A stretch of 64,000 nt of DNA, taken from positions 1 through 64,000 of the forward strand of contig CALLUS010000002.1 of the NCBI GenBank assembly GCA_938010435.1. The letters are read 5' to 3'. Position 1 is the first letter of the stretch, and each line of letters opens with the position of its first letter. Shown here piece after piece: positions 8,962-17,325 of the stretch. The DNA is from an uncultured Rhizobiaceae group bacterium. Its GTDB lineage: Bacteria > Pseudomonadota > Alphaproteobacteria > Rhizobiales > Rhizobiaceae. The notes below the pieces were generated by a model. That model ran no database searches and was not told where the DNA came from. It saw only the letters and a list, made by a program, of their open reading frames with translations. Both the position numbers and the translations under genes were made by a program.

Positions 8962-9990
8962 TTAACCGTAAGCCGCGCCATGTTCTTTGTACCAAGCTAC
9001 AAAATCTCGAACACCGTCTTCCAGCTTAACTCGGCTTTCAAAGCCAGTGAGTTCTTTTAGCAAGTCGATTGAAGCATGGGTCCTGTGCACATCACCCGGT
9101 TGCATAGGCATATAGTTTCGTTTCGCTTCAATCCCCAGCTCCTTCTCAATACGGTCTATAAAGTCCAACAATCGAACTGGTTGCCCTGCCCCGATATTGA
9201 CGATGCGGTGAGGAGCCACTCGAGACAACGTATCGATTTCTGAGACCTCAACTCCTTCTCGCTCGTCAGGCACAGTTGGTACAACATCTATAAGCAGACG
9301 AATGCCTCGCACGATGTCACTCACATGGGTGAAATCCCGTTCCATGTTGCCATTGTTGTAAATGTCGATTGGATCGCCTTTGAGTATGGCGCGGGTGAAT
9401 TTCGTTAAAGCCAAATCGGGCCTGATCCAAGGACCATAAACCGTAAAGAAACGAAACCCGGTGGTCGGGATATTGTGAAGATGGGCGTAAGAGTGAGTCA
9501 TCTCCTCACTGGCTTTCTTCGTCGCCGCATAAATAGACATGGGTGAATCGCACCGTTGCATTTCTGTAAATGGCACGTCTTCATTGCCGCCATAGACAGA
9601 TGAAGAAGATGAGAACAAAAAATGGTTCGGTTTTTTCTGACGGGTTAATTCCATCAAATTAAAGGTGCCTATGATGTTGGAACTCACATAGGAGTGCGGA
9701 TTGTCCAGCGAATAGCGTACACCAGCTTGTGCCGCCAGATGGATCACCACATCAGGCTCAGATTCTAAATAAGCAGTTGAAAGTGCATCCACATCTTCCA
9801 ACATGCCTTCAACCGGGTGGAAGTGGTTTGAGGACGCTTGCAGCTCGGCGTGTCGCGCGCGCTTCATCTTCACATCATAATAATCGGTGAAACCATCATA
9901 TCCAACGACTTTAAAACCATGGGCCAACAGTTCTTGAGCAAGATTAAAACCAATAAACCCGGCCGTGCCGGTGATAAACGCTGTACGCAT
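8962..9990 (-). CDS. NAD-dependent epimerase, UDP-glucuronate 4-epimerase-like
   Basis: 342-residue extended SDR epimerase. The N-terminus MRTAFITGTAGFIGFN gives the NAD motif GxxGxxG. HLAAQAGVRYSL, the Ser-rich FSSSSSVYGG and the catalytic YAATKKASE (YxxxK) follow, then FFTVYGPWIRPD, characteristic of UDP-glucuronate 4-epimerases. The expected reaction is UDP-glucuronate to UDP-galacturonate in the cytosol. The frame extends upstream to 10044. The ATG at 9990 is preferred because it places the Rossmann strand at the N-terminus and has GAAGAAG before it; an ATG at 10005 is the alternative. Convergent with the dehydratase gene, 29 bases apart. Confidence 0.85.
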   Translation of the reverse strand: MRTAFITGTAGFIGFNLAQELLAHGFKVVGYDGFTDYYDVKMKRARHAELQASSNHFHPVEGMLEDVDALSTAYLESEPDVVIHLAAQAGVRYSLDNPHSYVSSNIIGTFNLMELTRQKKPNHFLFSSSSSVYGGNEDVPFTEMQRCDSPMSIYAATKKASEEMTHSYAHLHNIPTTGFRFFTVYGPWIRPDLALTKFTRAILKGDPIDIYNNGNMERDFTHVSDIVRGIRLLIDVVPTVPDEREGVEVSEIDTLSRVAPHRIVNIGAGQPVRLLDFIDRIEKELGIEAKRNYMPMQPGDVHRTHASIDLLKELTGFESRVKLEDGVRDFVAWYKEHGAAYG

Positions 9991-10098
9991 GAGGAACTTC
10001 TTCATTTCAGGAATTGGCCGCAACATAACGTCAAGGACAAACATTGCCAGCGGGAAGTTTTGAAACCTAGATAGCGAAACAGCGTGAACGCGGGTAAA

Positions 10099-10188
10099 TG
10101 GCGGAGCGGAAGGGATTCGAACCCTCGAGACGATTCCTCGCCTACGCCCTTAGCAGGGGCGCGCCTTCGACCACTCGGCCACCGCTCC
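10099..10188 (-). tRNA. tRNA-Ser (anticodon GCU)
   Basis: The minus strand folds as a 90-base class II tRNA with CCA encoded. The acceptor stem GGAGCGG pairs with CCGCTCC and the discriminator is G. The anticodon stem CGCCC/GGGCG encloses CTGCTAA, with anticodon GCT at 10152-10154. A long variable arm and GGTTCGAATCC in the T arm are present. It reads AGC/AGU serine codons. Confidence 0.97.
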
Positions 10189-10302
10189 GTTGCCGTGGTT
10201 AAGGGAAAAGGCGCGTGCAATCAAGACGCTAATTTCGTTGATTTGCCGTAGCCATGGGAAATGTTAAAATTCCCTATTCTCACAAGGCTTGAATGGGGCT
10301 TT

Positions 10303-10686
10303 TCAGGCGTAGCTGACGACCTCAAATTCAATATTGTCTTGATTGTGAAAATAAAAACGGCGTCCGGGTTCATAGTCGGCATGGGAGTGTGTTTCAAAAC
10401 CCATCTCTTTGACCTTTCGCTCAGTCCTATCCAAATCATCAACCACGACACCAATATGGTTCAATCCACCCTTGATCTCGTATGATGTGGATGCAGGCGC
10501 TGTTGTTTTAAGCGGTGAATATAGAGCAACGTAAGAAGTGTCGTTGCCTACATGGGCAGAGTAACCGCCATTCATAGAATCCCCTTCCCAACGAATTTTC
10601 CACCCAAACAGCTCACACAACTGTGCGGCAGTCGCCTTTGTGTCATCTACCGTGAAATTAACATGTTCCAAAATTGCTGCATTCAT
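10303..10686 (-). CDS. VOC family (glyoxalase-fold) protein
   Basis: 127-residue vicinal-oxygen-chelate protein with two beta-alpha-beta-beta-beta units. The first starts ILEHVNFTVDD and the second GLNHIGVVVDDLD; the C-terminus carries the metal-type Glu in NIEFEVVSYA. His in the first unit, His in the second and this Glu could form a metal site. The substrate is unknown; the family includes glyoxalases, thiol transferases for fosfomycin, and dioxygenases. The gene is divergent from soxR, and a SoxR-type promoter (10724-10754) points at it, so induction by redox-cycling compounds is likely. Confidence 0.85.
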   Translation of the reverse strand: MNAAILEHVNFTVDDTKATAAQLCELFGWKIRWEGDSMNGGYSAHVGNDTSYVALYSPLKTTAPASTSYEIKGGLNHIGVVVDDLDRTERKVKEMGFETHSHADYEPGRRFYFHNQDNIEFEVVSYA

Positions 10687-10723
10687 CTGTTTTATTCCTC
10701 GTGTTGAACTTGATATTTGCCTG

Positions 10724-10754
10724 ATTGTAATTTCTCAAGTTAACTTGAGGTCAA
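10724..10754 (-). promoter_or_regulatory. SoxR-controlled promoter with 19-bp spacer
   Basis: On the minus strand the -35 TTGACC (10749-10754) and -10 TACAAT (10724-10729) are 19 bp apart, the over-long spacing typical of MerR-family promoters. The spacer holds the perfect palindrome CTCAAGTTAACTTGAG (10734-10749), matching the SoxR operator known from soxS promoters. It reads towards the VOC gene. The site also lies 26 bases upstream of soxR, so autoregulation is possible. Confidence 0.93.
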
Positions 10755-10775
10755 GCTTTATTTTGGAAATTATTC

Positions 10776-11237
10776 ATGCGTGCATCCGACCTTCTTTCCA
10801 TTGGTGAAATTGCACGTCGTACAGGGCTGTCAGTATCGGCAATTCGTTTCTATGAGGAGAAGGGCTTGATTGAAAGTGAGCGCAATCGTGGCGGGCAGAG
10901 GCGATTTTTGAGGCGGGACATTCGCAGATTGTCTTTTGTTCTGATAGCGCAGAAATTCGGTTTCACGATTGGTGAAATCAAGAAGCATCTCGACACGCTG
11001 CCCAATGGGCGTACCCCCACAAAGGCCGACTGGGCCAAAATGAGCCAGACATTTCGGCAAAAGTTGAACAATCAGATCGATCATCTCACGCGGCTACGAG
11101 ACAATTTGGACGGATGTATCGGATGTGGTTGCCTGTCGCTTCAAAGTTGTGCGCTTTACAACCCCAACGATGAAGCAAATGAATTGGGCGATGGCCCTCG
11201 GGTTTTGCTAGGTGATAATCTGGAACCCAAAACTTGA
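10776..11237 (+). CDS. soxR: Redox-sensitive regulator SoxR
   Basis: 153-residue MerR-family activator. The HTH starts LSIGEIARRTGLSVSAIRFY at residue 7 and a coiled-coil dimerisation helix spans about 85-113. The [2Fe-2S] motif follows, with Cys114, 117, 119 and 125 (C-x2-C-x-C-x5-C). In SoxR, oxidation or nitrosylation of this cluster by redox-cycling drugs untwists the 19-bp promoter. Length and motif are diagnostic. No soxS follows, as expected outside enterobacteria, where SoxR directly controls a few target genes. Here the visible target is the divergent VOC gene. Confidence 0.96.
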   Translation: MRASDLLSIGEIARRTGLSVSAIRFYEEKGLIESERNRGGQRRFLRRDIRRLSFVLIAQKFGFTIGEIKKHLDTLPNGRTPTKADWAKMSQTFRQKLNNQIDHLTRLRDNLDGCIGCGCLSLQSCALYNPNDEANELGDGPRVLLGDNLEPKT

Positions 11238-11249
11238 CGAGGCGTTAAA

Positions 11250-11711
11250 TCATTCCACAACAATCGATCCGGTGGCTTGGTTGATGCGCACGTCAACAAT
11301 CGCTTTGTTTGATTTCACACCGTCCACATAACGCTCAACAGGAATACTCAACAGCAACCCTTTGGCTGCGTCATAACCGGATTTCATATTCCTGATATCA
11401 ACAAACTGAAAGCCCTGCCATTGTTGCCCATCGGACAATATTTTACACTGCTGGTTGCCCAATTCATCTTCCGGATCTGGGGCCAGAATGACCAAATGCG
11501 CTGAACAACAAGCGGGCTCTCCACCCGTATCGACGGTGACAATTCGAATTTTATCGTTGGCGAATGTGCGGGTTGCTTCGTTCCAAGGGTAAGTCACATT
11601 CGCGATGCTGGACGGGCCTTCGCAAGTTTCAATTGATGCTTCGGCAAAAGCCTGCTGGCTAGCTGTAATGATACAAAGGCAAAGCACCGACGCGGCGATT
11701 GGGTTTTTCAT
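11250..11711 (-). CDS. Secreted protein of unknown function
   Basis: 153-residue protein with a Sec signal peptide (MKNPIAASVLCLCIITASQQ, cleavage after AFA). The mature part has four Cys (TCEGP, PACCSAH, QQCKIL) that could form disulfides in the periplasm. No family was recognised. AAGGAG lies 7 bases before the ATG at 11711, so a longer frame reaching 11756 is rejected. The gene is convergent with soxR and divergent from the HAD/ackA pair; 68 bases separate the two divergent starts. Confidence 0.75.
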   Translation of the reverse strand: MKNPIAASVLCLCIITASQQAFAEASIETCEGPSSIANVTYPWNEATRTFANDKIRIVTVDTGGEPACCSAHLVILAPDPEDELGNQQCKILSDGQQWQGFQFVDIRNMKSGYDAAKGLLLSIPVERYVDGVKSNKAIVDVRINQATGSIVVE

Positions 11712-11779
11712 GGTCAACTCCTTTTCATCCCGCCATAGTGCAAGGCAATTGACCACAAGACTGCGATAAAGATCACATT

Positions 11780-12496
11780 ATGACAATTAAAGCCGTGTTG
11801 TTCGATAAAGACGGAACACTCATCGATTTCATGGGCACATTTGGACCCGCCACAGCCCGCGTGATTGAAAGATTAGCGAAGGGCGACACTCAATTGATAC
11901 AGGCACTTGCAGATGTGGCTGAGTTTAACATCAAGACATTGGACGTCCTTCCCACATCGGTTTTGATCGCGGGTAGTTTAGAAGATATTGTTCGCGACTT
12001 TGCACCCGTGCTCAACCAACCCTATTCAACCGATCTTCTGGCTCATGTGGATGACTTGTTTGTGAAATATTCAGCTGAAAGCCTGCAACCTTTCCCATTC
12101 ACCGAGACCGCTCTCGACACATTGTTAGATATGGGCCTCACATTGGGTGTGGCAACAAACGATTCTGAAAATGGAGCGATTTCCCATTTGAACAAATTGC
12201 AATTGTCCGACAGGTTTCGCTTTATCGCGGGCTATGACAGCGGCCATGGAGCCAAACCTGAACCGGGCATGGTCACTGCGTTTATCAATGAACTGGGTTT
12301 ACAGCCTCGCGAAGTGATGATGGTAGGAGATTCCACCCATGATCTCGTTGCAGGAAAAAAGGCGAAAGCTGTGAGTGTTGCTGTCACCAGCGGGGAAGCC
12401 GAAGCCGTAGACCTCACCCCTCACGCAGATCATGTTTTGGATGATATCAGCCACCTACCCTCATTGATTTCAAGTTTGAACGAAAGTACCCCATGA
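11780..12496 (+). CDS. HAD family hydrolase, phosphoglycolate phosphatase-like
   Basis: 238-residue cytosolic HAD phosphatase. Motif I is FDKDGTLID (nucleophile Asp9, acid/base Asp11), the helical C1 cap follows at about 20-90, motif II lies in LGVATND, a Lys in GAKPEPG, and motif IV is MVGDSTHD. The fold matches Gph/PGP-like enzymes, but the substrate cannot be read from the sequence. Its stop codon overlaps the ackA start by ATGA, so the two are translationally coupled. A role around two-carbon metabolites such as phosphoglycolate is only an inference from that pairing. Confidence 0.85.
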   Translation: MTIKAVLFDKDGTLIDFMGTFGPATARVIERLAKGDTQLIQALADVAEFNIKTLDVLPTSVLIAGSLEDIVRDFAPVLNQPYSTDLLAHVDDLFVKYSAESLQPFPFTETALDTLLDMGLTLGVATNDSENGAISHLNKLQLSDRFRFIAGYDSGHGAKPEPGMVTAFINELGLQPREVMMVGDSTHDLVAGKKAKAVSVAVTSGEAEAVDLTPHADHVLDDISHLPSLISSLNESTP

Positions 12497-13668
12497 AAAA
12501 CGTAATCCTCACGCTGAATGCCGGATCGTCCTCGGTTAAATTTGCCTTGTTCGATGCGGACGCAAATCTTGCGCTCGAATTCAAAGGTCAAGTGGATGGA
12601 ATCGGGTCGGACGCGCGTTTGAAAATCAAACGGGCCGACGGCACAGTGGTTGTCGAACGTGATTTGGACGAAGCTTCAACATGCTCTCCCAGCGATGCGC
12701 TTAACACGATTTTGTCGGAAGTACACGCGCTTGCACCCGATGCCGAAGTACAAGCTGTCGGCCATCGCATTGTCCATGGCGGCATTCATTTTGAAGGCCC
12801 GGTTTTGCTGGATGATGCCTGTGTACAAACGCTTTCAGAACTCACCCCATTTGCTCCACTCCACCAGCCTCACAATTTGGCAGGGGTTGCAGCCGCACAG
12901 GCAGCATTTCCAACTGTACCGCAGGTCGGCTGTTTCGACACAGCCTTTCACCGTTCGCACCCTTGGGTAAACGATACATTTGCCTTGCCCCGCGAATTGT
13001 ATGACAAAGGTGTTCGTCGTTTCGGATTTCACGGCCTGTCCTACGAATATATCAGCATGAAGCTCGACGAGATTGCGCCGCATTATCAAGACGGCAATGT
13101 GGTTGTGGCGCATTTGGGCAATGGCGCCAGCATGTGCGCCATTCGCGACGGTCATTCTGTTGGTTCCACAATGGGGTTTTCGGCGCTAGACGGTTTGCCC
13201 ATGGGTACCCGCTGCGGACAGCTCGACCCCGGCGTTGTGCTTTATCTCATGGATCAAATGAAGATGAGCGCGTCTGAAATCGAGAACATGCTCTACCGCG
13301 AAAGTGGCTTGAAGGGCCTATCAGGCATATCAAACGACATGCGCGAATTGCTGACCAGTTCCGACTCGCACGCCGCCCAAGCATTGGACTATTTCGTCGT
13401 GCGCATACGCCGTGAAATTGGTGCCATGGCCGCTATTCTAGGCGGATTGGACGCCGTCGTCTTCACAGGCGGCATCGGCGAAAACGCCTTCCAAATCCGC
13501 GAACGCATTTGCGACGATATGGACTGGATCGGCATGGAACTGGAAGAAACCCGCAACCGCCAAAACGCGGAGATCATTTCATCAGACAGAAGTCGTGTGA
13601 GGCTGTTCGTCTTACCAACGAATGAGGAACTGATGATTGCGCGGCATGTGGTTGGGATGGTGGGTTAA
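12493..13668 (+). CDS. ackA: Acetate kinase
   Basis: 391-residue acetate kinase (ATP + acetate to ADP + acetyl phosphate). It has the N-terminal signature LTLNAGSSSVKFALFD, then GHRIVHGG, RRFGFHGLSYEYI, AHLGNGASMCA, the FTGGIGENAFQIRE adenosine/phosphate region and a C-terminal Glu in TNEELMIA. Length is typical (about 390-400). It overlaps the HAD phosphatase gene upstream by 4 bases. No pta or phosphoketolase gene, the usual partners, is in the window. Confidence 0.96.
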   Translation: MKNVILTLNAGSSSVKFALFDADANLALEFKGQVDGIGSDARLKIKRADGTVVVERDLDEASTCSPSDALNTILSEVHALAPDAEVQAVGHRIVHGGIHFEGPVLLDDACVQTLSELTPFAPLHQPHNLAGVAAAQAAFPTVPQVGCFDTAFHRSHPWVNDTFALPRELYDKGVRRFGFHGLSYEYISMKLDEIAPHYQDGNVVVAHLGNGASMCAIRDGHSVGSTMGFSALDGLPMGTRCGQLDPGVVLYLMDQMKMSASEIENMLYRESGLKGLSGISNDMRELLTSSDSHAAQALDYFVVRIRREIGAMAAILGGLDAVVFTGGIGENAFQIRERICDDMDWIGMELEETRNRQNAEIISSDRSRVRLFVLPTNEELMIARHVVGMVG

Positions 13669-13692
13669 AAGGGCATTACTCAAGAGCTAACT

Positions 13693-14370
13693 CTACAAAC
13701 TTTTGAAGGCCCCAATTATTTTTCCAAGCGCATCAGAAACTTCAGGTGCAGACAAGATCGCAGTAGCAGCCGCAATCAATGTTGCTACAACGATTGATAT
13801 ACTGATGCTGTTGGTGATTCTGTTTACTTGCTTGAGATTGTCGCGCGCTGTTTTGAGTTCTTCTTGTGCATATTCAGGAAATTCATCAGGGTGTTCTAAA
13901 CGGTATTGGTCATAGTCCGATTGCTCATGATTAATATTATACCTTTTCAATATTTCATCATATTTTGCAGCGAATTCGGGCAAATTTGCATTTTTGGGAG
14001 AAGAATCCAATTCTCGGCGGAGAGAATTGACCTCTAGAGCGCACCTTTGAAATTGCTCCGCTTTAACTAGACCTGAATTGGATGAACGAATCAAAGATGA
14101 AGCCAAAATAAATATAGACAAAGCAACAGTAAGAAGCGCAATCGAGTTTTCAAGGAATTGAGTCATCGAGAAAAAAACGGGTAAAAGTGTGACCACAATA
14201 ACTGCAACTGAAGCATAAGCAGTGTTTTTAGTAGCTCTTACCTCAGACTCTTCAACTCTTTTGGATGCGTTAAACCTCACGCCTTTGGTGCGTTTCATAT
14301 CTTTAAGAAGTTTTTCACGCGCGACTTCGTTTTGATCTGTCAAGATGATTTCATATACTAGTGGTATCAA
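13693..14370 (-). CDS. SLATT-domain membrane protein (orphan effector-like)
   Basis: Up to 225 residues. A short N-terminal helix leads into TKGVRFNASKRVEESE, two transmembrane helices at about 51-68 and 76-94, the conserved KAEQFQRCALEVNSLRREL helix, a YNINHEQSDYD loop, and a third hydrophobic helix at 188-207. This order fits the SLATT family (SLATT_5-like), 2TM proteins predicted as pore-forming effectors in nucleotide-signal or reverse-transcriptase conflict systems. No cyclase, SMODS, SLOG or RT gene is adjacent. The DNA is AT-rich compared with ackA. The start is uncertain: TTG at 14370 or 14343 keeps the conserved N-terminal helix, the first ATG is at 14298, and none has a clear Shine-Dalgarno sequence. 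Confidence 0.7.
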   Translation of the reverse strand: MIPLVYEIILTDQNEVAREKLLKDMKRTKGVRFNASKRVEESEVRATKNTAYASVAVIVVTLLPVFFSMTQFLENSIALLTVALSIFILASSLIRSSNSGLVKAEQFQRCALEVNSLRRELDSSPKNANLPEFAAKYDEILKRYNINHEQSDYDQYRLEHPDEFPEYAQEELKTARDNLKQVNRITNSISISIVVATLIAAATAILSAPEVSDALGKIIGAFKSL

Positions 14371-14403
14371 TATTTAATATATATAGTTTATACAGAAAAT
14401 AAA

Positions 14404-15021
14404 TCAATACATCGTCTCCGCCTGACGTTTTGGCAGAGCTTTATCGTAGGTGTTGGCATCAAATTCTGGCATCGTGGACTTCACCAATTGGCCTGCCGTT
14501 GGCAGTGATTTGGCATCGGCCCAAGATTCAGGCTCCCACAGTTTGGCGCGCTTTAAAGCGCGGGCGCATTGGAAATACATGGTGTCGATTTTGATGACGA
14601 CCACGGATGCCGGAAGTTTTCCATTGAATTCAAAGCTTGTAATGAGATTAGGATCAGCGCTCACATGAGCTTGACCATTGATGCGGAGTGCTTCGTTCCA
14701 ACCGGGAATAAGACACAAAAGCGAAACACGCGGGTCGAGCACAATATTGCGGAGCGTGTCGAGGCGATTGTTGCCGCGCCTGTCTGCAAAGGCAATCGTA
14801 TTTTCATTCAAAATATGAATGCATCCAGCCCCATCCCCACGGGGTGAGCAATCCGTGCCCTCTTCTCCCACACTTGTCATTGCAAAGAAGGGAGTCGCTT
14901 CAATCAACTGGCGGTATTCATCATTGATCACAGCGGTTTCTTTTTCAGTTGTCGCCGGAGACATTTTGGAAATGCCCGGATACAGCGCCTCCAGCTGTTC
15001 GATTGTTTCAACGCGGCTCAT
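14404..15021 (-). CDS. Pyridoxamine 5'-phosphate oxidase family protein
   Basis: 205-residue split-barrel flavoprotein of the PNPOx-like family (MSMEG_1061 type). The core includes FFAMTSVGEEGTDCSPRGD, IAFADRRGNNRLDTLRN (FMN phosphate contact region) and VSLLCLIPGWNEALRINGQA. The C-terminus CARALKRAKLWEPESW is typical of this subgroup. It is probably cytosolic and binds FMN or F420; the substrate is unknown and it is unlikely to be true PdxH. It lies 44 bases downstream of the ATC-hydrolase-like gene, same strand, likely one transcript. Confidence 0.82.
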   Translation of the reverse strand: MSRVETIEQLEALYPGISKMSPATTEKETAVINDEYRQLIEATPFFAMTSVGEEGTDCSPRGDGAGCIHILNENTIAFADRRGNNRLDTLRNIVLDPRVSLLCLIPGWNEALRINGQAHVSADPNLITSFEFNGKLPASVVVIKIDTMYFQCARALKRAKLWEPESWADAKSLPTAGQLVKSTMPEFDANTYDKALPKRQAETMY

Positions 15022-15065
15022 TGGTCTTCCTCCCAGCGATAACGAAAGTTACAATGGCTTTTGCC

Positions 15066-15494
15066 TTACATGATCGTTTGTGTGCGGTCCAGTTTGATGT
15101 TTGGATTATAGCCCGTGCAGAACGTTCCATCGCGTCCGCATGACAAGATATGCCCTATCTCGGACAGACCCATTTCGCGATACATTTCCGCATACATGCA
15201 GCGCGTCACATTGTAATGCACTTGCGTGTCACTTTCTTCGAGCATGTCGACTTCCAGCGCGCCATTGGCTTTCCACTGGGGCAAGAGCGCATGGAAACCG
15301 TGCAGATCGTTCTCGCCCGTTTCGGTCTTGGCATAGGCTTGGCCTTGCTCGATTGAGTCTCGCGTGATCGCAGCACTGAGAATTTCCCGCGCCTTATCTT
15401 TACCAAGCCGTTCGACCATTTCGGCATAGATCGGTTTGATGATATTCGCCTCGATGCGGCGCTGTTCCAGTATGGGCAGGTCAGTTTTGGCCAT
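15066..15494 (-). CDS. L-2-amino-thiazoline-4-carboxylate hydrolase family protein
   Basis: 142-residue protein with the ATC-hydrolase-family pattern: a helical N-terminus (PILEQRRIEANIIKPIYAEM), VTRCMYAEMYREMG, and a Cys-rich end LSCGRDGTFCTGYNPNIKL. The founding enzyme opens a thiazoline ring to make S-carbamoyl-cysteine, but most relatives have unknown substrates. The start is the ATG at 15494. A terminator hairpin separates it from the ETF-QO gene upstream, so it begins a new leftward unit with the PNPOx-family gene. Confidence 0.82.
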   Translation of the reverse strand: MAKTDLPILEQRRIEANIIKPIYAEMVERLGKDKAREILSAAITRDSIEQGQAYAKTETGENDLHGFHALLPQWKANGALEVDMLEESDTQVHYNVTRCMYAEMYREMGLSEIGHILSCGRDGTFCTGYNPNIKLDRTQTIM

Positions 15495-15511
15495 ATTTCA
15501 AGTCCTCAAAT

Positions 15512-15537
15512 GAAAAGGGCCGGTTTGCACCAGCCCC
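15512..15537 (-). terminator. Terminator after ETF-QO gene
   Basis: On the minus strand GGGCTGGT pairs with ACCGGCCC (one G-U) around GCAA and UUUUC follows. It lies 7 bases past the ETF-QO stop and before the ATC-hydrolase-like gene. Confidence 0.8.
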
Positions 15538-15543
15538 ACTCAA

Positions 15544-17229
15544 TTACATGTTCGGATAAACAGGCCCCTCACCACCTTGCGGTGGGACCCAGTTGATATT
15601 CTGGTTCGGGTCTTTGATATCGCAGGTTTTGCAGTGCACGCAGTTTTGCGCGTTGATCACGTAGCTTGCTGAAGTATCACCGTCTTTGGCACTATCGCCT
15701 TTTGCATCGACCCATTCGTAAACGCCCACCGGACAATAGCGACGGGACATTCCCGCATAGATGAGAAATTCAGATGATTTTTGCAGCTTTGCGTCTTTCA
15801 ATTGCAAATGCTTTGGCTGATCTTCTGCATGGTTTGTATTCGATAAGAACACCGAAGATGAACGGTCAAACGTCAGCTTGCCATCGGGTTTTGGATAATC
15901 GATTGGCTTGTGTTGGGAAGCGGGCTCCGTGGCTTCGTAATCGGCTTTTGCGTGATGCATTGTACCAAAGGGCGACCAACCACCGAACAACGATGTACAC
16001 CACATATCGACACCGCTCAAAAGGGTGCCAAGAACGGAACCGTATTTTGTAACGATCGGCTTCACGTTGCGCACAGGTTTCAAATCACGGCCCACATCGC
16101 TTGCACGCCATGCGGCTTCATAAGTGGCCAATTCGTCGTTTGCACGGCCCGAAGATAATGCGTCAGCCACGTGTTCCGCGGCCAACATGCCAGACAACAT
16201 GGCGTTGTGACTGCCCTTGATGCGCGGAACGTTGACGAGACCCGCTGAACAACCCAACAATGCACCGCCCGGAAAGGACAGGCGAGGCACAGACTGCCAA
16301 CCACCCTGCGTGATCGCACGTGCGCCATAGGAAAGACGTTTGCCGCCTTCCAGAAGTGGCGCAATCGACGGGTGCGTTTTGAAACGCTGGAATTCTTCAA
16401 ACGGTGATAGATATGGATTTTTGTAACCCAGCGCGACCACGTAGCCCACGTAAACCTGATTATCCTCGATGTGATAAACGAATGAACCACCGTCTTGATT
16501 GTTTTTCAGTGGCCAGCCAAGCGTGTGAATGACGGTTCCTTCGTCATGTTTGCTTGGGTCAATTTCCCAAAGTTCTTTGAAGCCAAGGCCGTATTTCTGC
16601 GGGTCAGAATTTTCACCAAGATCAAACTTGGCAATCAAGTCCTTTGCCAAGGAACCGCGCGCGCCTTCCCCGATCAGCACATATTTTCCGTGGAGTTCCA
16701 CGCCGCGCTCGAAGTTCGGTCCGGGTGTTCCATCTGCCTGAACGCCCATATCGCCCGTGGCGACGCCAATCACAGCGCCTTCGTCATTGTAGATCACTTC
16801 GGAAGCCGCAAAGCCCGGGAAGACTTCAATGCCTAGCGCTTCGGCTTTTTCTGCCATCCAGCGGCACACATTGCCAAGAGAGACGATGTAATTGCCGTGG
16901 TTGTTCATCAATTTCGGCATGGCGAAAGTAGGCAGTGGAATACGCCCCCCCTCACCCATGAGGTAGAACTTGTCTTTCTTCACCGGAACCTTGAACGGGT
17001 GGTTGTCTTCATCACGCCACTTCGGGAACAGACGATCAACCGCAATGGGATCGACCACAGCGCCGGAAAGAATGTGCGCGCCCACTTCAGCGCCCTTTTC
17101 CAGCACAACCACGTTGATATTTTCATCAAGCTGTTTCAGGCGGATTGCGGCAGCGAGGCCAGACGGGCCGCCGCCGACGATCACAACATCAAATTCCATG
17201 CTTTCGCGGGGTTCAAGATTCTCGCTCAT
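15544..17229 (-). CDS. Electron transfer flavoprotein-ubiquinone oxidoreductase
   Basis: 561-residue ETF-QO, which passes electrons from acyl-CoA dehydrogenases via ETF to ubiquinone at the inner membrane. The FAD motif VVIVGGGPSGLAAAIRL lies near residue 15. GAHILSGAVVDP follows, then the ubiquinone-domain region, and a C-terminal 4Fe-4S ferredoxin motif YVINAQNCVHCKTCDIKDP followed by INWVPPQGGEGPVYPNM. Length and C-terminus match bacterial and mitochondrial ETF-QO. TAGGAG lies 6 bases before the ATG. It is encoded just downstream of the thioesterase/acyl-CoA dehydrogenase operon, which supports its role as the electron outlet. EtfAB are not in the window. Confidence 0.96.
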   Translation of the reverse strand: MSENLEPRESMEFDVVIVGGGPSGLAAAIRLKQLDENINVVVLEKGAEVGAHILSGAVVDPIAVDRLFPKWRDEDNHPFKVPVKKDKFYLMGEGGRIPLPTFAMPKLMNNHGNYIVSLGNVCRWMAEKAEALGIEVFPGFAASEVIYNDEGAVIGVATGDMGVQADGTPGPNFERGVELHGKYVLIGEGARGSLAKDLIAKFDLGENSDPQKYGLGFKELWEIDPSKHDEGTVIHTLGWPLKNNQDGGSFVYHIEDNQVYVGYVVALGYKNPYLSPFEEFQRFKTHPSIAPLLEGGKRLSYGARAITQGGWQSVPRLSFPGGALLGCSAGLVNVPRIKGSHNAMLSGMLAAEHVADALSSGRANDELATYEAAWRASDVGRDLKPVRNVKPIVTKYGSVLGTLLSGVDMWCTSLFGGWSPFGTMHHAKADYEATEPASQHKPIDYPKPDGKLTFDRSSSVFLSNTNHAEDQPKHLQLKDAKLQKSSEFLIYAGMSRRYCPVGVYEWVDAKGDSAKDGDTSASYVINAQNCVHCKTCDIKDPNQNINWVPPQGGEGPVYPNM

Positions 17230-17325
17230 GGCAAGCTCCTATTGGGTTCTCTCTCAAGGCCGTGAAATTTCAGCCATTTTTTTCATTTGATAGCCTAAAG
17301 CGAAGAGGCGATCAATGATGTGCGA

